64,000 bases of DNA, from assembly GCF_003351745.1 (NCBI RefSeq), contig NZ_CP031222.1:3144207-3208206 (forward strand), written 5' to 3'. This document shows positions 26,228-35,173 of the stretch, in pieces. Both the position numbers and the translations under genes were made by a program. The notes beneath the pieces were generated by a model. That model ran no database searches, had not been told where the DNA came from, and saw only the letters and a program-made list of their open reading frames with translations. The first letter of the stretch is position 1. Every line of letters begins with the position of its first letter. This DNA is from Aquirhabdus parva. GTDB lineage: Bacteria > Pseudomonadota > Gammaproteobacteria > Pseudomonadales > Moraxellaceae.

Positions 26228-26324
26228 ATCTTGTTTAACCCATCAAATTAGAACGTTTGCAAATTGAGCATGATTTCGATGGTGGCTATTTTTTCAATTG
26301 TCAGATGTAAATTGAACTTGTCTT

Positions 26325-26987
26325 AAAAACACAACGATAACGAGGATGCATCTCATGCAAACGACTATTCGGAATCAAAGAAAGTACAGAATGTTAGCAG
26401 CCAGTGTATTTTTGGCATTCAGTGTTGCCCAAGCGGCGCTGGCTGCCGATTGGCAGATTGACCCCAGTCAAACCCATTTTCACTTTAAGACCCGCGGGCT
26501 GATACAGACTGAAGGGAGCTTTAGTCGATTTTCAGGTGCGATTAAAGGGGATGTGTTTGATCCCGCTCATTTGGAACTGACGTTTATGATACAGGCAGAT
26601 AGTGCCAGTACAGGTTCAAGCATGACTGATGGCATGCTCAAGGGCAGTTCATTTTTTAATGTTGAAAAATATCCAGAAATGACATTTAAAACCACCCAAA
26701 TCACTCAAGTGGATCCTGCACACTCTATGGTGCAAGGTGAGTTAACCATGGTTGGAATCACCAAGCCTCTTGCGTTTAAGGTCAATTTATCCACGCCATG
26801 GGTTGATCCGAATACACACACGATGACGATCAAAATCAGTACGTCTTTTTTACTCAATCGTAACCAATGGGGCATGAGTAGCTATGGATCTTTCGTCAAT
26901 AAAAACATAGAAGTCCAAGTGGATAGTGCAATGGTTTCGAGTAATGTAGATCCCACAGTCATCGCCAAACTAACGGTGAAGCCCTAA
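26325..26987. repeat. right copy of the YceI direct repeat
   Basis: This is the second member of the direct repeat with 15432-16103. Identity is complete for about 150 bp from the end of the signal peptide onward and declines after the middle of the gene. The ribosome site and leader (AACGAGGATGCATCTCATGCA) are also shared. Confidence 0.85.
26355..26987 (+). CDS. YceI family periplasmic protein, copy 2
   Basis: A 210-residue YceI-type protein nearly identical to copy 1. The signal peptide is shorter and differs more (MLAASVFLAFSVAQAALA). In the mature part, the first hundred or so residues differ at one position, while twelve differences cluster in the last 80 (for example Lys/Met, Glu/Ala and Leu/Trp). 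This distribution suggests recent gene conversion over the 5' half. It follows the FilA/FilB-like genes by 127 bp with its own leader, so it is probably transcribed separately. Confidence 0.88.
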   Translation: MQTTIRNQRKYRMLAASVFLAFSVAQAALAADWQIDPSQTHFHFKTRGLIQTEGSFSRFSGAIKGDVFDPAHLELTFMIQADSASTGSSMTDGMLKGSSFFNVEKYPEMTFKTTQITQVDPAHSMVQGELTMVGITKPLAFKVNLSTPWVDPNTHTMTIKISTSFLLNRNQWGMSSYGSFVNKNIEVQVDSAMVSSNVDPTVIAKLTVKP

Positions 26988-27030
26988 GCCCAATACCTTA
27001 TAACAAATCATAAAAATATCTTAACTTGCT

Positions 27031-27165
27031 CTACGTCGAGTAATTTTTTTTCGACCCTGAACCAATTGCTTTGAACTGTGCCGCATACCAAATGATTTCC
27101 ATAATGCCTAATTGATCAATTGTGCGAAACCCAGTCTTAATGGGTTGAGTAATGTTCATTGTCAT
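27031..27165 (-). CDS. small ORF downstream of the desaturase, hypothetical
   Basis: A 44-codon frame, MTMNITQPIK... to ...KKNYST, lies 53 bp past the desaturase stop on the same strand. AGGA sits nine bases before the ATG at 27165. The peptide has an ordinary amino acid composition with a central hydrophobic-aromatic stretch (IMEIIWYAAQF) and a basic end, which looks like protein rather than random frame. It matches no family I know. It is likely the third member of the tetR-desaturase operon, perhaps a small accessory protein (inference). Confidence 0.5.
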   Translation of the reverse strand: MTMNITQPIKTGFRTIDQLGIMEIIWYAAQFKAIGSGSKKNYST

Positions 27166-27218
27166 AAAATACATTCCTGTCCTATCAATTTATCAGGGAA
27201 GTCGTCATCTGAATGGGC

Positions 27219-29480
27219 TTAAATATCCAAGACGATGTCTGATTTTGCAAAGCTATTGCACAACGTAATCGAGCTATTTTCTTGACTGCTGATTTTATCA
27301 TTCATCAGTGTTTGCCCACTGGTTTTCGTACAAACACAGGCTTTACATAAACCGCGTTTACAGCCTGACGGTAATGACAATCCTGCTTTTTCAGTGGCTT
27401 CTAACAAAGTAATCGTACTGTCGATGACAATTTGTCGATTACTTTTGCTCAGCATAATCGTGTACTGCATCCCATCCGATACAGCACGTTTGATTTCAGG
27501 GGTCGTAAAGCTTTCATGGTGGAACTGTTCGGCAGGAACACCTAATTGTGTGAGATATTGCTTGGCTAATTGAATGACGATCGGCGGTGAACAAACAAAA
27601 TAATTATAAGCAGCGACATCCCCGAGTAACCCCTCTAGCAAATCAGAACTAAGTCGGCCTTCGATCATATCGACTGATGCATCCGTGTGTTGATCACAAA
27701 TGAAATATATTTTGAGTTGTGAACGTTTCGCCAATTTCTTCAATTCAGGTTCAAAAATGACGGATTGAGGGTTGCGGTTAAAATAGAGCAAGGTTGCTGG
27801 TTTATTCGGATTCTCATGAACATGCTTTTCGATCAAGCTAATAATCGGTGTAATACCAACACCACCAGCAATATAGACAGGCGCTAACGCAGAGTCATTA
27901 GCCACAAAGCCACTGTCATTTTGTGGCAGTCCAATGAGGGTAACGATATCGCCTGCCTTGACGTGATCATTGATATGGTTCGAGATCAGACCATGATCAA
28001 CGCGCTTGACGGTAATGTTCATCGTTTGTGAGTAGTTGGCATCAGAGGTTAAGCTGTATTGGCGGACATAATCCACGTTATCAATCGTAAACCTCACCGA
28101 AAGATACGCACCAGCTTCCCAGATAACCTCTTCCCATCCCTCTGGTTTTTGCAGGTGGATTGAAAGGGCTTGTCCATTCGCCTCAATACGAGTGCTCACT
28201 ACTTTTGCAGGGACATTATAAAATCTGGGAGCTTTGAAGTAAGTGTAGATATCTGGTGTTTTAAACTGAAAACCATTTTTCAGTCGCTGAAACAGCTCTT
28301 TGGGTTTACGGAGTAAACTGATTGGATCAGCCACTTCTCTGTCGCCAATCGGTGGCATCCACTCAAACATCGACTTGATGATATGCTTTGTAGAATCTTC
28401 AAATGCAATCGTATTGTAGGGGAGATCATACTTCGCCAATATAGCTTTGACTTCTCCCACAATTTCACGCTGACGATTACACGGTAGGTCAGGAAATAAA
28501 TGGTGTTCAAGGTGTGTGGTTAACCCACCGTAAAACACCTCAAAATCAGGTGGATTAGCAAATGACACCTCTTGATCTAGAATATTTTTAAAGTATGCAT
28601 TCAGCCGGTGACTCGGCGTGAAGTTAGTCGTTCCATAAATTTGGCGAATGAAATATTGTTCTTCGGTCTCATGATCTCCCGTGTCGGCGAACAGCTTTAC
28701 ATTTGGGGCATGGTGTTCCAATGCTAAAATGAACGCAACAAAATCCGAACCCAATGTTGCCCCAAGGTAATTGCCAAACAGAGTGTGGAGTAAGCGGCTT
28801 GGTTTAGCAGCTAAGGGTTCTTTGATGTAATTTTTTAAAGCATGTTTTTTAACCAGTGCAATACTTTTAGTAAAAGTTGCCTTACTCAATACTTTACGCC
28901 CTTGGGTGCGTGCAGCAGACGTAGCCGTAAAGATCGTAAAGGGCAGACTACTGAATGTCGCTAACGCAAAAAACGCTGGTTGTATCGCATGATGTCCATA
29001 CCAAGATTGCGATGCGAAAAAACGCATAAAGGAATAGCCGATATCATGGTCCTTTCCTACAATGTTGGTAAATGGATGATGGTTTTGATGATGCATCGTT
29101 TTCCATTCTTCAGGATCAATCAAAAAGTTCCATTCAAATTTGTCTGAATGATATTGACCCGCATTGGCGAGGTGGTTGTAGCCACCGTGCATAATGTTGT
29201 GCCCCAACTCTGAAAACTCGAGCAAGCTGTGCAACATGTATAAAATCACGCCATGTTTAAATGCATTTTTTGACTCTCCGTTTTGCAACAGCTCTAAACT
29301 TCTCGCCTTAATCGCTTTTGAATAAGCATCTATTTTTTCAATATGACGAATATCCTCATCGCCAATTTTGGCTTTGGTGCGCGCATAGAGATCATGTAGA
29401 TCATCAACCAGCCCACTGCGATCAACGAACATTGCATTGATTGGAACCGCATTCATGATTTCAGTATTCAATGTGTTCAT
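27219..29480 (-). CDS. fatty acid desaturase fused to reductase and ferredoxin
   Basis: A 753-residue three-part enzyme. Residues 1-400 are a membrane fatty acid desaturase with three histidine boxes: HNIMH at 94-98, HHQNHH at 130-135 and HLEHH at 323-327. Residues about 420-655 are a ferredoxin reductase module with FAD motif RQYS (473-476) and NAD(P) motif GGVGITP (539-545). Residues about 670-753 are a plant-type [2Fe-2S] domain with Cys707, Cys712, Cys715 and Cys741. It can thus pass electrons from NAD(P)H to its own di-iron site. The start at 29480 has GAGAAAG upstream, eight bases after the tetR stop. Confidence 0.9.
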   Translation of the reverse strand: MNTLNTEIMNAVPINAMFVDRSGLVDDLHDLYARTKAKIGDEDIRHIEKIDAYSKAIKARSLELLQNGESKNAFKHGVILYMLHSLLEFSELGHNIMHGGYNHLANAGQYHSDKFEWNFLIDPEEWKTMHHQNHHPFTNIVGKDHDIGYSFMRFFASQSWYGHHAIQPAFFALATFSSLPFTIFTATSAARTQGRKVLSKATFTKSIALVKKHALKNYIKEPLAAKPSRLLHTLFGNYLGATLGSDFVAFILALEHHAPNVKLFADTGDHETEEQYFIRQIYGTTNFTPSHRLNAYFKNILDQEVSFANPPDFEVFYGGLTTHLEHHLFPDLPCNRQREIVGEVKAILAKYDLPYNTIAFEDSTKHIIKSMFEWMPPIGDREVADPISLLRKPKELFQRLKNGFQFKTPDIYTYFKAPRFYNVPAKVVSTRIEANGQALSIHLQKPEGWEEVIWEAGAYLSVRFTIDNVDYVRQYSLTSDANYSQTMNITVKRVDHGLISNHINDHVKAGDIVTLIGLPQNDSGFVANDSALAPVYIAGGVGITPIISLIEKHVHENPNKPATLLYFNRNPQSVIFEPELKKLAKRSQLKIYFICDQHTDASVDMIEGRLSSDLLEGLLGDVAAYNYFVCSPPIVIQLAKQYLTQLGVPAEQFHHESFTTPEIKRAVSDGMQYTIMLSKSNRQIVIDSTITLLEATEKAGLSLPSGCKRGLCKACVCTKTSGQTLMNDKISSQENSSITLCNSFAKSDIVLDI

Positions 29481-29488
29481 AGTCTTTC

Positions 29489-30079
29489 TCAAAGAGTTGG
29501 CAGTTGGAAGAAATGATTGAGAATTGGCATGAGCGGATCAGCTTCGCCCCAATAGTCTTGAGCCTGAGTACCTAGCGCTAGGCGGTTTAGTTCACCCATG
29601 AATATGTGGGCAATTGCTGCACGGATAAGATCGTGAGAATGATGTTGTCCTCCTCCTGCTTTTATGACCAGCCGCGTGATCAATCCCAACAGGTCTTGGA
29701 AAATCTTTTTAAGGGGTTCAACAACGGGTTTGGTCAGTAGCACATGTGCGACCACTGCGGAAGTACCTGGCTCATCCTTTTCGAGTTGACGCAGTGCTAA
29801 GGCGATACTACGAATGGTTTCAGCATAATTATCTTCATTGGCTTGTGCCACGCGTAGAACACGAGCGCTTGCATTATTGACCGCCTGCTCAAAGACAGCA
29901 TCGAGTAGAACTTTCTTGGATCCAAAGTGATGAAGGATGGCAGTGCGAGTAAGGCCGCATCGTTTTCCGATGTCTTCAAGACGTGCGGCGTGACTTTGGT
30001 CGGCAAACTCTAAGCGCGCCGCGTTAAGAATTTTTTCAAAGGTGATGATCTCACCTTCAAATTTTCTGGGTCTAGCCAT
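29489..30079 (-). CDS. TetR-family regulator of the desaturase operon
   Basis: A 196-residue TetR-family regulator, with the helix-turn-helix at residues 15-62 (RLEDIGKRCGLTRTAILHHFGSKK). It ends eight bases before the desaturase start, so the two form one transcript. A perfect 24-bp palindrome lies 22 bp upstream of its start codon, which points to autoregulation of the whole operon. By analogy with DesT and FabR, the signal may be an acyl-CoA or fatty acid, but no ligand residues can be read from sequence. Confidence 0.88.
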   Translation of the reverse strand: MARPRKFEGEIITFEKILNAARLEFADQSHAARLEDIGKRCGLTRTAILHHFGSKKVLLDAVFEQAVNNASARVLRVAQANEDNYAETIRSIALALRQLEKDEPGTSAVVAHVLLTKPVVEPLKKIFQDLLGLITRLVIKAGGGQHHSHDLIRAAIAHIFMGELNRLALGTQAQDYWGEADPLMPILNHFFQLPTL

Positions 30080-30430
30080 ACCGGATATCGCCTTAATTAA
30101 TTAACTTACTTTAAAGTAAGTTAAATTTAAAAGCAGAAGAAGTCAATCATTTTTTCAAATGAGGCGTGTTTGGCATGTTGGAAAGAGGGTATTCAAATAT
30201 AAGAAAACGAATGGGGGTTGTTATGCTTGGCGGCTGCTAAGAAATGGGTTGGACTACTGACGGCAGAATGATCAGCCCACCACGACACTGGTATCGGGTT
30301 CATCCGTTATGGGAATAAAATGAGGTACTTTCAGGGGATGAGGGTGGATCCAATTAAATTCAACATGATCAAATATACTCAGCATCGAACTCAATACGAT
30401 TCAGGCATATCAGCCCCTTGAGCGAATACC
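30080..30430. other. 351-bp intergenic region
   Basis: The left end holds the 24-bp palindromic operator and the promoter of the tetR-desaturase operon. The remainder, up to the lactamase stop, contains no convincing gene. A stretch near 30292-30332 loosely resembles 12353-12391 but is too short to interpret. Confidence 0.5.
30101..30124. promoter_or_regulatory. 24-bp perfect palindrome, TetR operator
   Basis: TTAACTTACTTT followed at once by AAAGTAAGTTAA forms a perfect palindrome without spacer. It begins 22 bp upstream of the TetR start codon, where it would overlap the operon promoter. Its length and symmetry fit a TetR-family dimer or dimer pair. Confidence 0.72.
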
Positions 30431-31315
30431 TCACCGCCCCGCCCGCTGCTTCGCTAACTCCTCCCGAAACCCCAGCTCCCGCTCTTTCACAAACTGCTGA
30501 TACCCCACCGGATCCACAAAAGCCGTAAACCCAACTTTCTGATAGCGCGGATACTTCGCCTCCAGATCAAAGTAGCCACCATGCGCGCCAAGGAAAATAT
30601 CGGTAGGTAAAGACTTCAACACCCTAAAGGTCTTTTCATAATCCGCCGCCATCTGCGGATAAACTTTGCTATCCACGAGGTTATAACCCGGATTAATCCC
30701 CGTACTACCGACGATCACCACGTTATAAGTCTTGCCTCCCTCAGTCACCTTCATCGTCCATGTGGTGCAGCCCTTGGTATGGCCGGGCGTCAGATGCGCA
30801 ACGAGCTCCGTACCACCAAGCTTCACCACATCACCATCATGCAGCACCCGATCCACATGGGTTGGGGCGTACTTTGGCGTGGTGGGATCATTGCCATAGG
30901 CAAAGTCAGTCTTACCGCCCGACTCCACCACCGACACATCCTCATCCATCACCTCATACTTCGCACCCGTCAGGGTCTTGATTCGGTTACTCCCCGCATC
31001 ATGATCACGGTGTGCATGGCTGATCAGCAGGATTTTGATATCCGAAAACTTAAAGCCCAGCTTCTCGACACTGGCGCGAATCTGCGGCACGGTTTCCTCC
31101 AGATTGCTATTAATCAGGATATTGCCTTGCGGTGTGGTGACGAGATAGCTTGCAAGGTCTTTACCGCCCACATAGTAGAGATTGCCTGCGATCTTGAAGG
31201 GTGGAAATGGTGCCGTCCATTCAGGTGGATTCTGGGCAGAGGCACGACCGACGCTAAGAACAGTCAAACAGAGACTGATCAGGATCATCAGTAGACGTGA
31301 ACGTTTTTTTTGCAT
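30431..31315 (-). CDS. subclass B3 metallo-beta-lactamase
   Basis: A 294-residue exported metallo-hydrolase. The signal peptide ends near residue 27 (RASA). The zinc motif HAHRDH is complete at 100-105 (His100, His102, Asp104, His105), with His179 in PGHTKG and His244 in LGAHGGYFD, the B3 pattern in which a second His replaces the class B1 cysteine. The family hydrolyses beta-lactams in the periplasm; some B3-like proteins have other substrates. GGAGTG precedes the ATG. A decayed partial copy lies at 11246-11637. It is divergent from the Sel1-repeat gene. Activity is not provable from sequence. Confidence 0.85.
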   Translation of the reverse strand: MQKKRSRLLMILISLCLTVLSVGRASAQNPPEWTAPFPPFKIAGNLYYVGGKDLASYLVTTPQGNILINSNLEETVPQIRASVEKLGFKFSDIKILLISHAHRDHDAGSNRIKTLTGAKYEVMDEDVSVVESGGKTDFAYGNDPTTPKYAPTHVDRVLHDGDVVKLGGTELVAHLTPGHTKGCTTWTMKVTEGGKTYNVVIVGSTGINPGYNLVDSKVYPQMAADYEKTFRVLKSLPTDIFLGAHGGYFDLEAKYPRYQKVGFTAFVDPVGYQQFVKERELGFREELAKQRAGR

Positions 31316-31462
31316 GGGGTAACACTCCAAAACGGTGAGGTGATTGTGGGGTAACAATTCGTCTATATCCACAAAATAAACGCATTAATCCTAGATACTT
31401 ACATATCTTTTTATGTCATATTCGACCTCATGATTAACCCACTTTATTTTATTGAGATACCC

Positions 31463-32221
31463 ATGATCAAGCGCCGTTTCGCGCATACATGCGTTATAGC
31501 ATGTGCCCTTTTATTCGCGCAGGGGATGAATGCTGCTGCATCAACCATCACCACCACGGAGGATGCGGCCATCCAAGCATTGCAAAAAGCCGCCTCCGAA
31601 GGCGATGTCTATGCTCAGCGTGATCTGGGCTATCGCTATCGTGACGGCTTAGGCGTTGCAGCGAATCCGACCACCGCATATGAATACTTTCTACAAGCCG
31701 CGCAGCAAGGCGATCGCGATGCCATGGCTACCGTGGCAGAGATATACCGCATGGGTCAAGGCACCGAAACCAACCCCACTGAAGCTTTTAATTGGTATAA
31801 AAAAGCCGCCGAAAGCGGGGACCCGATGTCCCAATTCGCTCTAGCGCTGCTTTACAAAAGTGGCTCAGGCACAGAGGTCAACATCCCCGAAGCCATTCGT
31901 TGGTATCGCCAATCCGCCGAGCAAGGGGTTGCGGCAGCGCAATATAATTTGAGCTACATGACCGCGACAGGGCATGACCTCCCCAAAGATTATGTCGAAG
32001 CCTACTCAAGAATCATCATCGTCATCGCCTTAGCGGGTGACCGAATGTTGCTACTCACCGCCATGGCCAAGGACACGAAGTCATTTCTCGCCGCACGCAT
32101 GACCAAGCCGCAAATCAAGCGCGCCAAGCTGCGCGCCGCCGCATGGCTCGCTGATCACCCACCAGCCGAGTACGCCAACATCAATGTCCAGCGCAGCGAT
32201 ACTACTCAAAAGACACCTTAA
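31463..32221 (+). CDS. Sel1-like repeat protein, exported
   Basis: A 252-residue protein with a signal peptide (to about residue 25) and three clear Sel1-like TPR repeats of 36 residues: GDVYAQRDLGYRYRDGLGV, then GDRDAMATVAEIYRMGQGT, then GDPMSQFALALLYKSGSGT, followed by a fourth, weaker one. Sel1 repeats form alpha-alpha superhelices that bind proteins, often in envelope signalling or beta-lactamase-related roles (HcpA and relatives). The C-terminal 70 residues are helical and basic. ATG 31463 is preferred to 31430 because it gives a proper signal peptide. It ends at a bidirectional terminator. Confidence 0.82.
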   Translation: MIKRRFAHTCVIACALLFAQGMNAAASTITTTEDAAIQALQKAASEGDVYAQRDLGYRYRDGLGVAANPTTAYEYFLQAAQQGDRDAMATVAEIYRMGQGTETNPTEAFNWYKKAAESGDPMSQFALALLYKSGSGTEVNIPEAIRWYRQSAEQGVAAAQYNLSYMTATGHDLPKDYVEAYSRIIIVIALAGDRMLLLTAMAKDTKSFLAARMTKPQIKRAKLRAAAWLADHPPAEYANINVQRSDTTQKTP

Positions 32222-32271
32222 AGCTCATCCACACGCATGATACAAAAGCCAGCGAACCCACCTTCAAAACC

Positions 32272-32307
32272 AAAAAAATCGCCCAACTTCCGTCAGGCGA
32301 TTTTTTT
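32272..32307. terminator. bidirectional intrinsic terminator
   Basis: Seven A then TCGCC (32272-32283) pairs perfectly with GGCGA then seven T (32296-32307) around a 12-base loop. It lies between the convergent Sel1 and TonB-receptor genes and has the A/T-flanked form expected to stop transcription from both sides. Confidence 0.85.
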
Positions 32308-32330
32308 ATATTGGCAGACTTCTACAGCCC

Positions 32331-34976
32331 TTACATGAACTTGTAAGTACCACGTAAGAAGATCACACGACCCAGCGGATCGGTATAGCGTGGATCGTAG
32401 CCCACTTGCAACTGATCTTGTTGATTGGTTGCAGGTGGGTTCTTGTTGAACAAGTTCTTCACACCCAAGGTCAGCGTTGCATTCTTAAATCCAGAATACG
32501 TACCTGACAGGTTGTAGCGCATATAAGAACCTACACTGCGATCATCCGCACCATCGGTACCGGTCAGGTTTTGATCCTTATAACCCGTTTGGAAGGTTTG
32601 TTGCAGCACTGCGCTCCAATCCCCGTTTTTCCAGTTCAGACCCGCAGTATGGCGCCAGCGAGAGATCGGATTGGTTCCAGCATAAACACCCGCTCTTTGC
32701 TCGTAAGGACCATTTTCTTCGGTTTGATACTTGTAGCTTTGTACCAAAGTACCATCCAGACTTAGGTTAAAACGACCCACTGGGGTCTCTGGCAAGCGCC
32801 AGTCAAAGCTGAAATCCACACCCGAAGTACGGCTGTTGCCCAAGTTGAAATTGGTGTTGGTCACATAGTTCAATGAACCATCGGGATTGCGGACATACAA
32901 GCCTGAATATTTTTCATAGTCATTGAAAATATCCGCTTCTGACAGCGTATCCACTTGATGCTTCAGCAGCACATTAAAGTAGTCGATCGATACCGTGACA
33001 TCTTTAACCGGCTGAATCACCGTACCAAAACCATATGAACGTGAAGTCTCTGGCTTAAGATCGGTATTACCACCGGTCAATTGATACAACTGCTGTTTAC
33101 AGTCACGTGACGCTACGCCGTTTGGTGCAACCACGCCGCCTGGACAGAGCACTGGATCGCTGTACTTACCAGCGGTTAAGCCACGGGTGTTTTCACTGTG
33201 CAGTTCATATAAGCTCGGTGCGCGGAAACCCGTGCTATACGAGGTACGGAACATCACTTCTTTCATCGGTTCCCAACGGAAAGACACTTTCGGATTGGTA
33301 CTGCCACCGACATCGCTATAACGGTCATAACGCACCGCGAATTGCGCTTCCAAGGTTTTCAGGATTGGTACATGCAGTTCAGTAAAGACCGCACTGATGT
33401 CACGGCTGCCTTCTCTGCCATTGGCATCTTGCAGGGACAAGCCATTACTAACCGCTGTGATGTCGCGGTTGTAATCAAAGCTCATCTTCTCATGACGGTA
33501 AGAGGTTCCGAGCGCAAAGCCCACACCACCGGCTGGCAATTGGAATATTTCACGGCTGATTTTGAAGTCAGCACCGACCGAAGTCGATTTCGCATTGATA
33601 AACGTGCCTTTTAGGCCTGAAGCGGCATAGACATCTGGGTCGCCTGCCGCTTGTGGACCAAAGGGATTCAGCGTACCGTTTTCCACCGCTTGCTGGATCA
33701 AATCGCTATTCAAATAACCAGCCACTACACGGCTCTTCGCCGTAGAACGGTTCAATGCGATACCACCGTCATAGTCCCAGCCATATTGCGTGCCGTCTGC
33801 GGTGAAGAGCAAGCGATCAGCAACGTTATAGCTTTCGTCTTGGCGCACACCTGCATCCACGGTACGGAAGTTCACTGCCAAAGGTTGACCTGTAACACCA
33901 TCAATGCCTGGAGTAATGCCATTGCCTGGATAGTATTTGCTTGAAGCGTTGATCGTCGTGCCAGCCCATGAAATATCCGCAGCAGAGGTATTACCCACTT
34001 CACTTTGCGCGTGGATATATTCCACACCCAACTTATTGTTCTCATCCAGCTTCAGAGTGCCTTTACCCAAAAAGCTAAACTGCTTGCTTTGCGGCACAAT
34101 GTTCGCAAGTGCAGGATAGTTATAACGGCAGGTGCCATCCCCTGTTGGATTGGAGAAAGGCGGTTTACAAGTGTCACCAAAAGGATTGGCATACACTTTT
34201 GGTACCTTGCTGGTCACGTTGGCTGGGAATGAGTTACCACTGGTCGAATCCAGACCCAGATCAGGACGGATACCGCCTTGGCTGGTGAAACTGCGATCGA
34301 TTGCACTGAGCGGTTGTTGTTGTTGGAAATCCACAACACCAAATACGTTATAGCCGTCGCTGTCGAGATCACCATGACCGCCAGTCAAGTTGAAATGGGT
34401 TGAGCTGCCACCACCGCTATGGGTCGGATCGCTGCCCTCTACAGAACCAATCAGACCTTGATAAGAACGCTTGGTGATAAAGTTGATTACACCAGCAACC
34501 GCATCCGCACCGTAAATCGCCGATGCACCGTCCTTAAGCACTTCGATGCGATCAAGGGCATCCAGCGGAATGATATTCAGATCAACAGCTGCACCATCAT
34601 TCGGGCTGGTCGGCATACGGCGGCCATTAAGCAAAACCAGCGTATGGCTACTGCCCAGACCGCGCATGTCAGCAGCAGCGCCCACACCACCGGTACCGCC
34701 CACGTTGCTGGCGACGGTGATTTGGGTTTGCACTGCAGAAATTGAGCTTAATGCTTCAGACGCGGTGGTGATGCCGAGCTTGGCAAGATCCGCGGTTTTA
34801 ATCACGGTAATGGGAGAGGTACTTTGTGCCGCAACGCCCTTAATCGATGACCCTGTCACTTCTACCCGCTGCACGGCGTCTTCTGCATACGCATGCGCAG
34901 CCATTAAACCTAACCCCACGGACACACTGCCCGTGAAGATCACTCGAAGTGATTGAGATAACCGATTTTGTTTCAT
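32331..34976 (-). CDS. TonB-dependent outer membrane receptor
   Basis: An 881-residue outer membrane receptor. The signal peptide ends at AYA near residue 31, followed by the TonB-box-like region VQRVEVTGSSIKG. The plug domain spans about 50-170 (LVLLNGRRMPTSP, DRIEVLKDGASAIYGADAVAGVINFITK), and the rest is a 22-stranded barrel ending YKF plus a Met. It resembles the large, iron-unspecific receptor group common in environmental bacteria and used for siderophores, vitamins or oligomers. It stands immediately downstream of the metzincin locus on the same strand, with its own 195-bp upstream region. Import of digestion products is a possible role (inference). Confidence 0.9.
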   Translation of the reverse strand: MKQNRLSQSLRVIFTGSVSVGLGLMAAHAYAEDAVQRVEVTGSSIKGVAAQSTSPITVIKTADLAKLGITTASEALSSISAVQTQITVASNVGGTGGVGAAADMRGLGSSHTLVLLNGRRMPTSPNDGAAVDLNIIPLDALDRIEVLKDGASAIYGADAVAGVINFITKRSYQGLIGSVEGSDPTHSGGGSSTHFNLTGGHGDLDSDGYNVFGVVDFQQQQPLSAIDRSFTSQGGIRPDLGLDSTSGNSFPANVTSKVPKVYANPFGDTCKPPFSNPTGDGTCRYNYPALANIVPQSKQFSFLGKGTLKLDENNKLGVEYIHAQSEVGNTSAADISWAGTTINASSKYYPGNGITPGIDGVTGQPLAVNFRTVDAGVRQDESYNVADRLLFTADGTQYGWDYDGGIALNRSTAKSRVVAGYLNSDLIQQAVENGTLNPFGPQAAGDPDVYAASGLKGTFINAKSTSVGADFKISREIFQLPAGGVGFALGTSYRHEKMSFDYNRDITAVSNGLSLQDANGREGSRDISAVFTELHVPILKTLEAQFAVRYDRYSDVGGSTNPKVSFRWEPMKEVMFRTSYSTGFRAPSLYELHSENTRGLTAGKYSDPVLCPGGVVAPNGVASRDCKQQLYQLTGGNTDLKPETSRSYGFGTVIQPVKDVTVSIDYFNVLLKHQVDTLSEADIFNDYEKYSGLYVRNPDGSLNYVTNTNFNLGNSRTSGVDFSFDWRLPETPVGRFNLSLDGTLVQSYKYQTEENGPYEQRAGVYAGTNPISRWRHTAGLNWKNGDWSAVLQQTFQTGYKDQNLTGTDGADDRSVGSYMRYNLSGTYSGFKNATLTLGVKNLFNKNPPATNQQDQLQVGYDPRYTDPLGRVIFLRGTYKFM

Positions 34977-35151
34977 TGCGATGACCGCTCCTTTGGTATA
35001 AACCTTTTCAAAAAAACAACACTACTGTCATTTTTCATTCATTATTAACCAAACGGTAACTTATATGGACTAAATGGTCAACATTAAGTGAACCAAAACT
35101 GTGCATGCAATAGACGAACGGTATGACGCATCCGTTCAAAGGCACCAAAAA

Positions 35152-35173
35152 AAAGCGCCGAAGAAAGCGCTTT
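35152..35173 (-). terminator. terminator of the metzincin operon
   Basis: Read on the minus strand, AAAGCGC and GCGCTTT flank an eight-base loop and are followed by a run of T (A-rich on the plus strand at 35147-35154). It begins at the stop codon of the 199-residue protein gene, so it ends that transcript before the TonB receptor gene. Confidence 0.7.
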
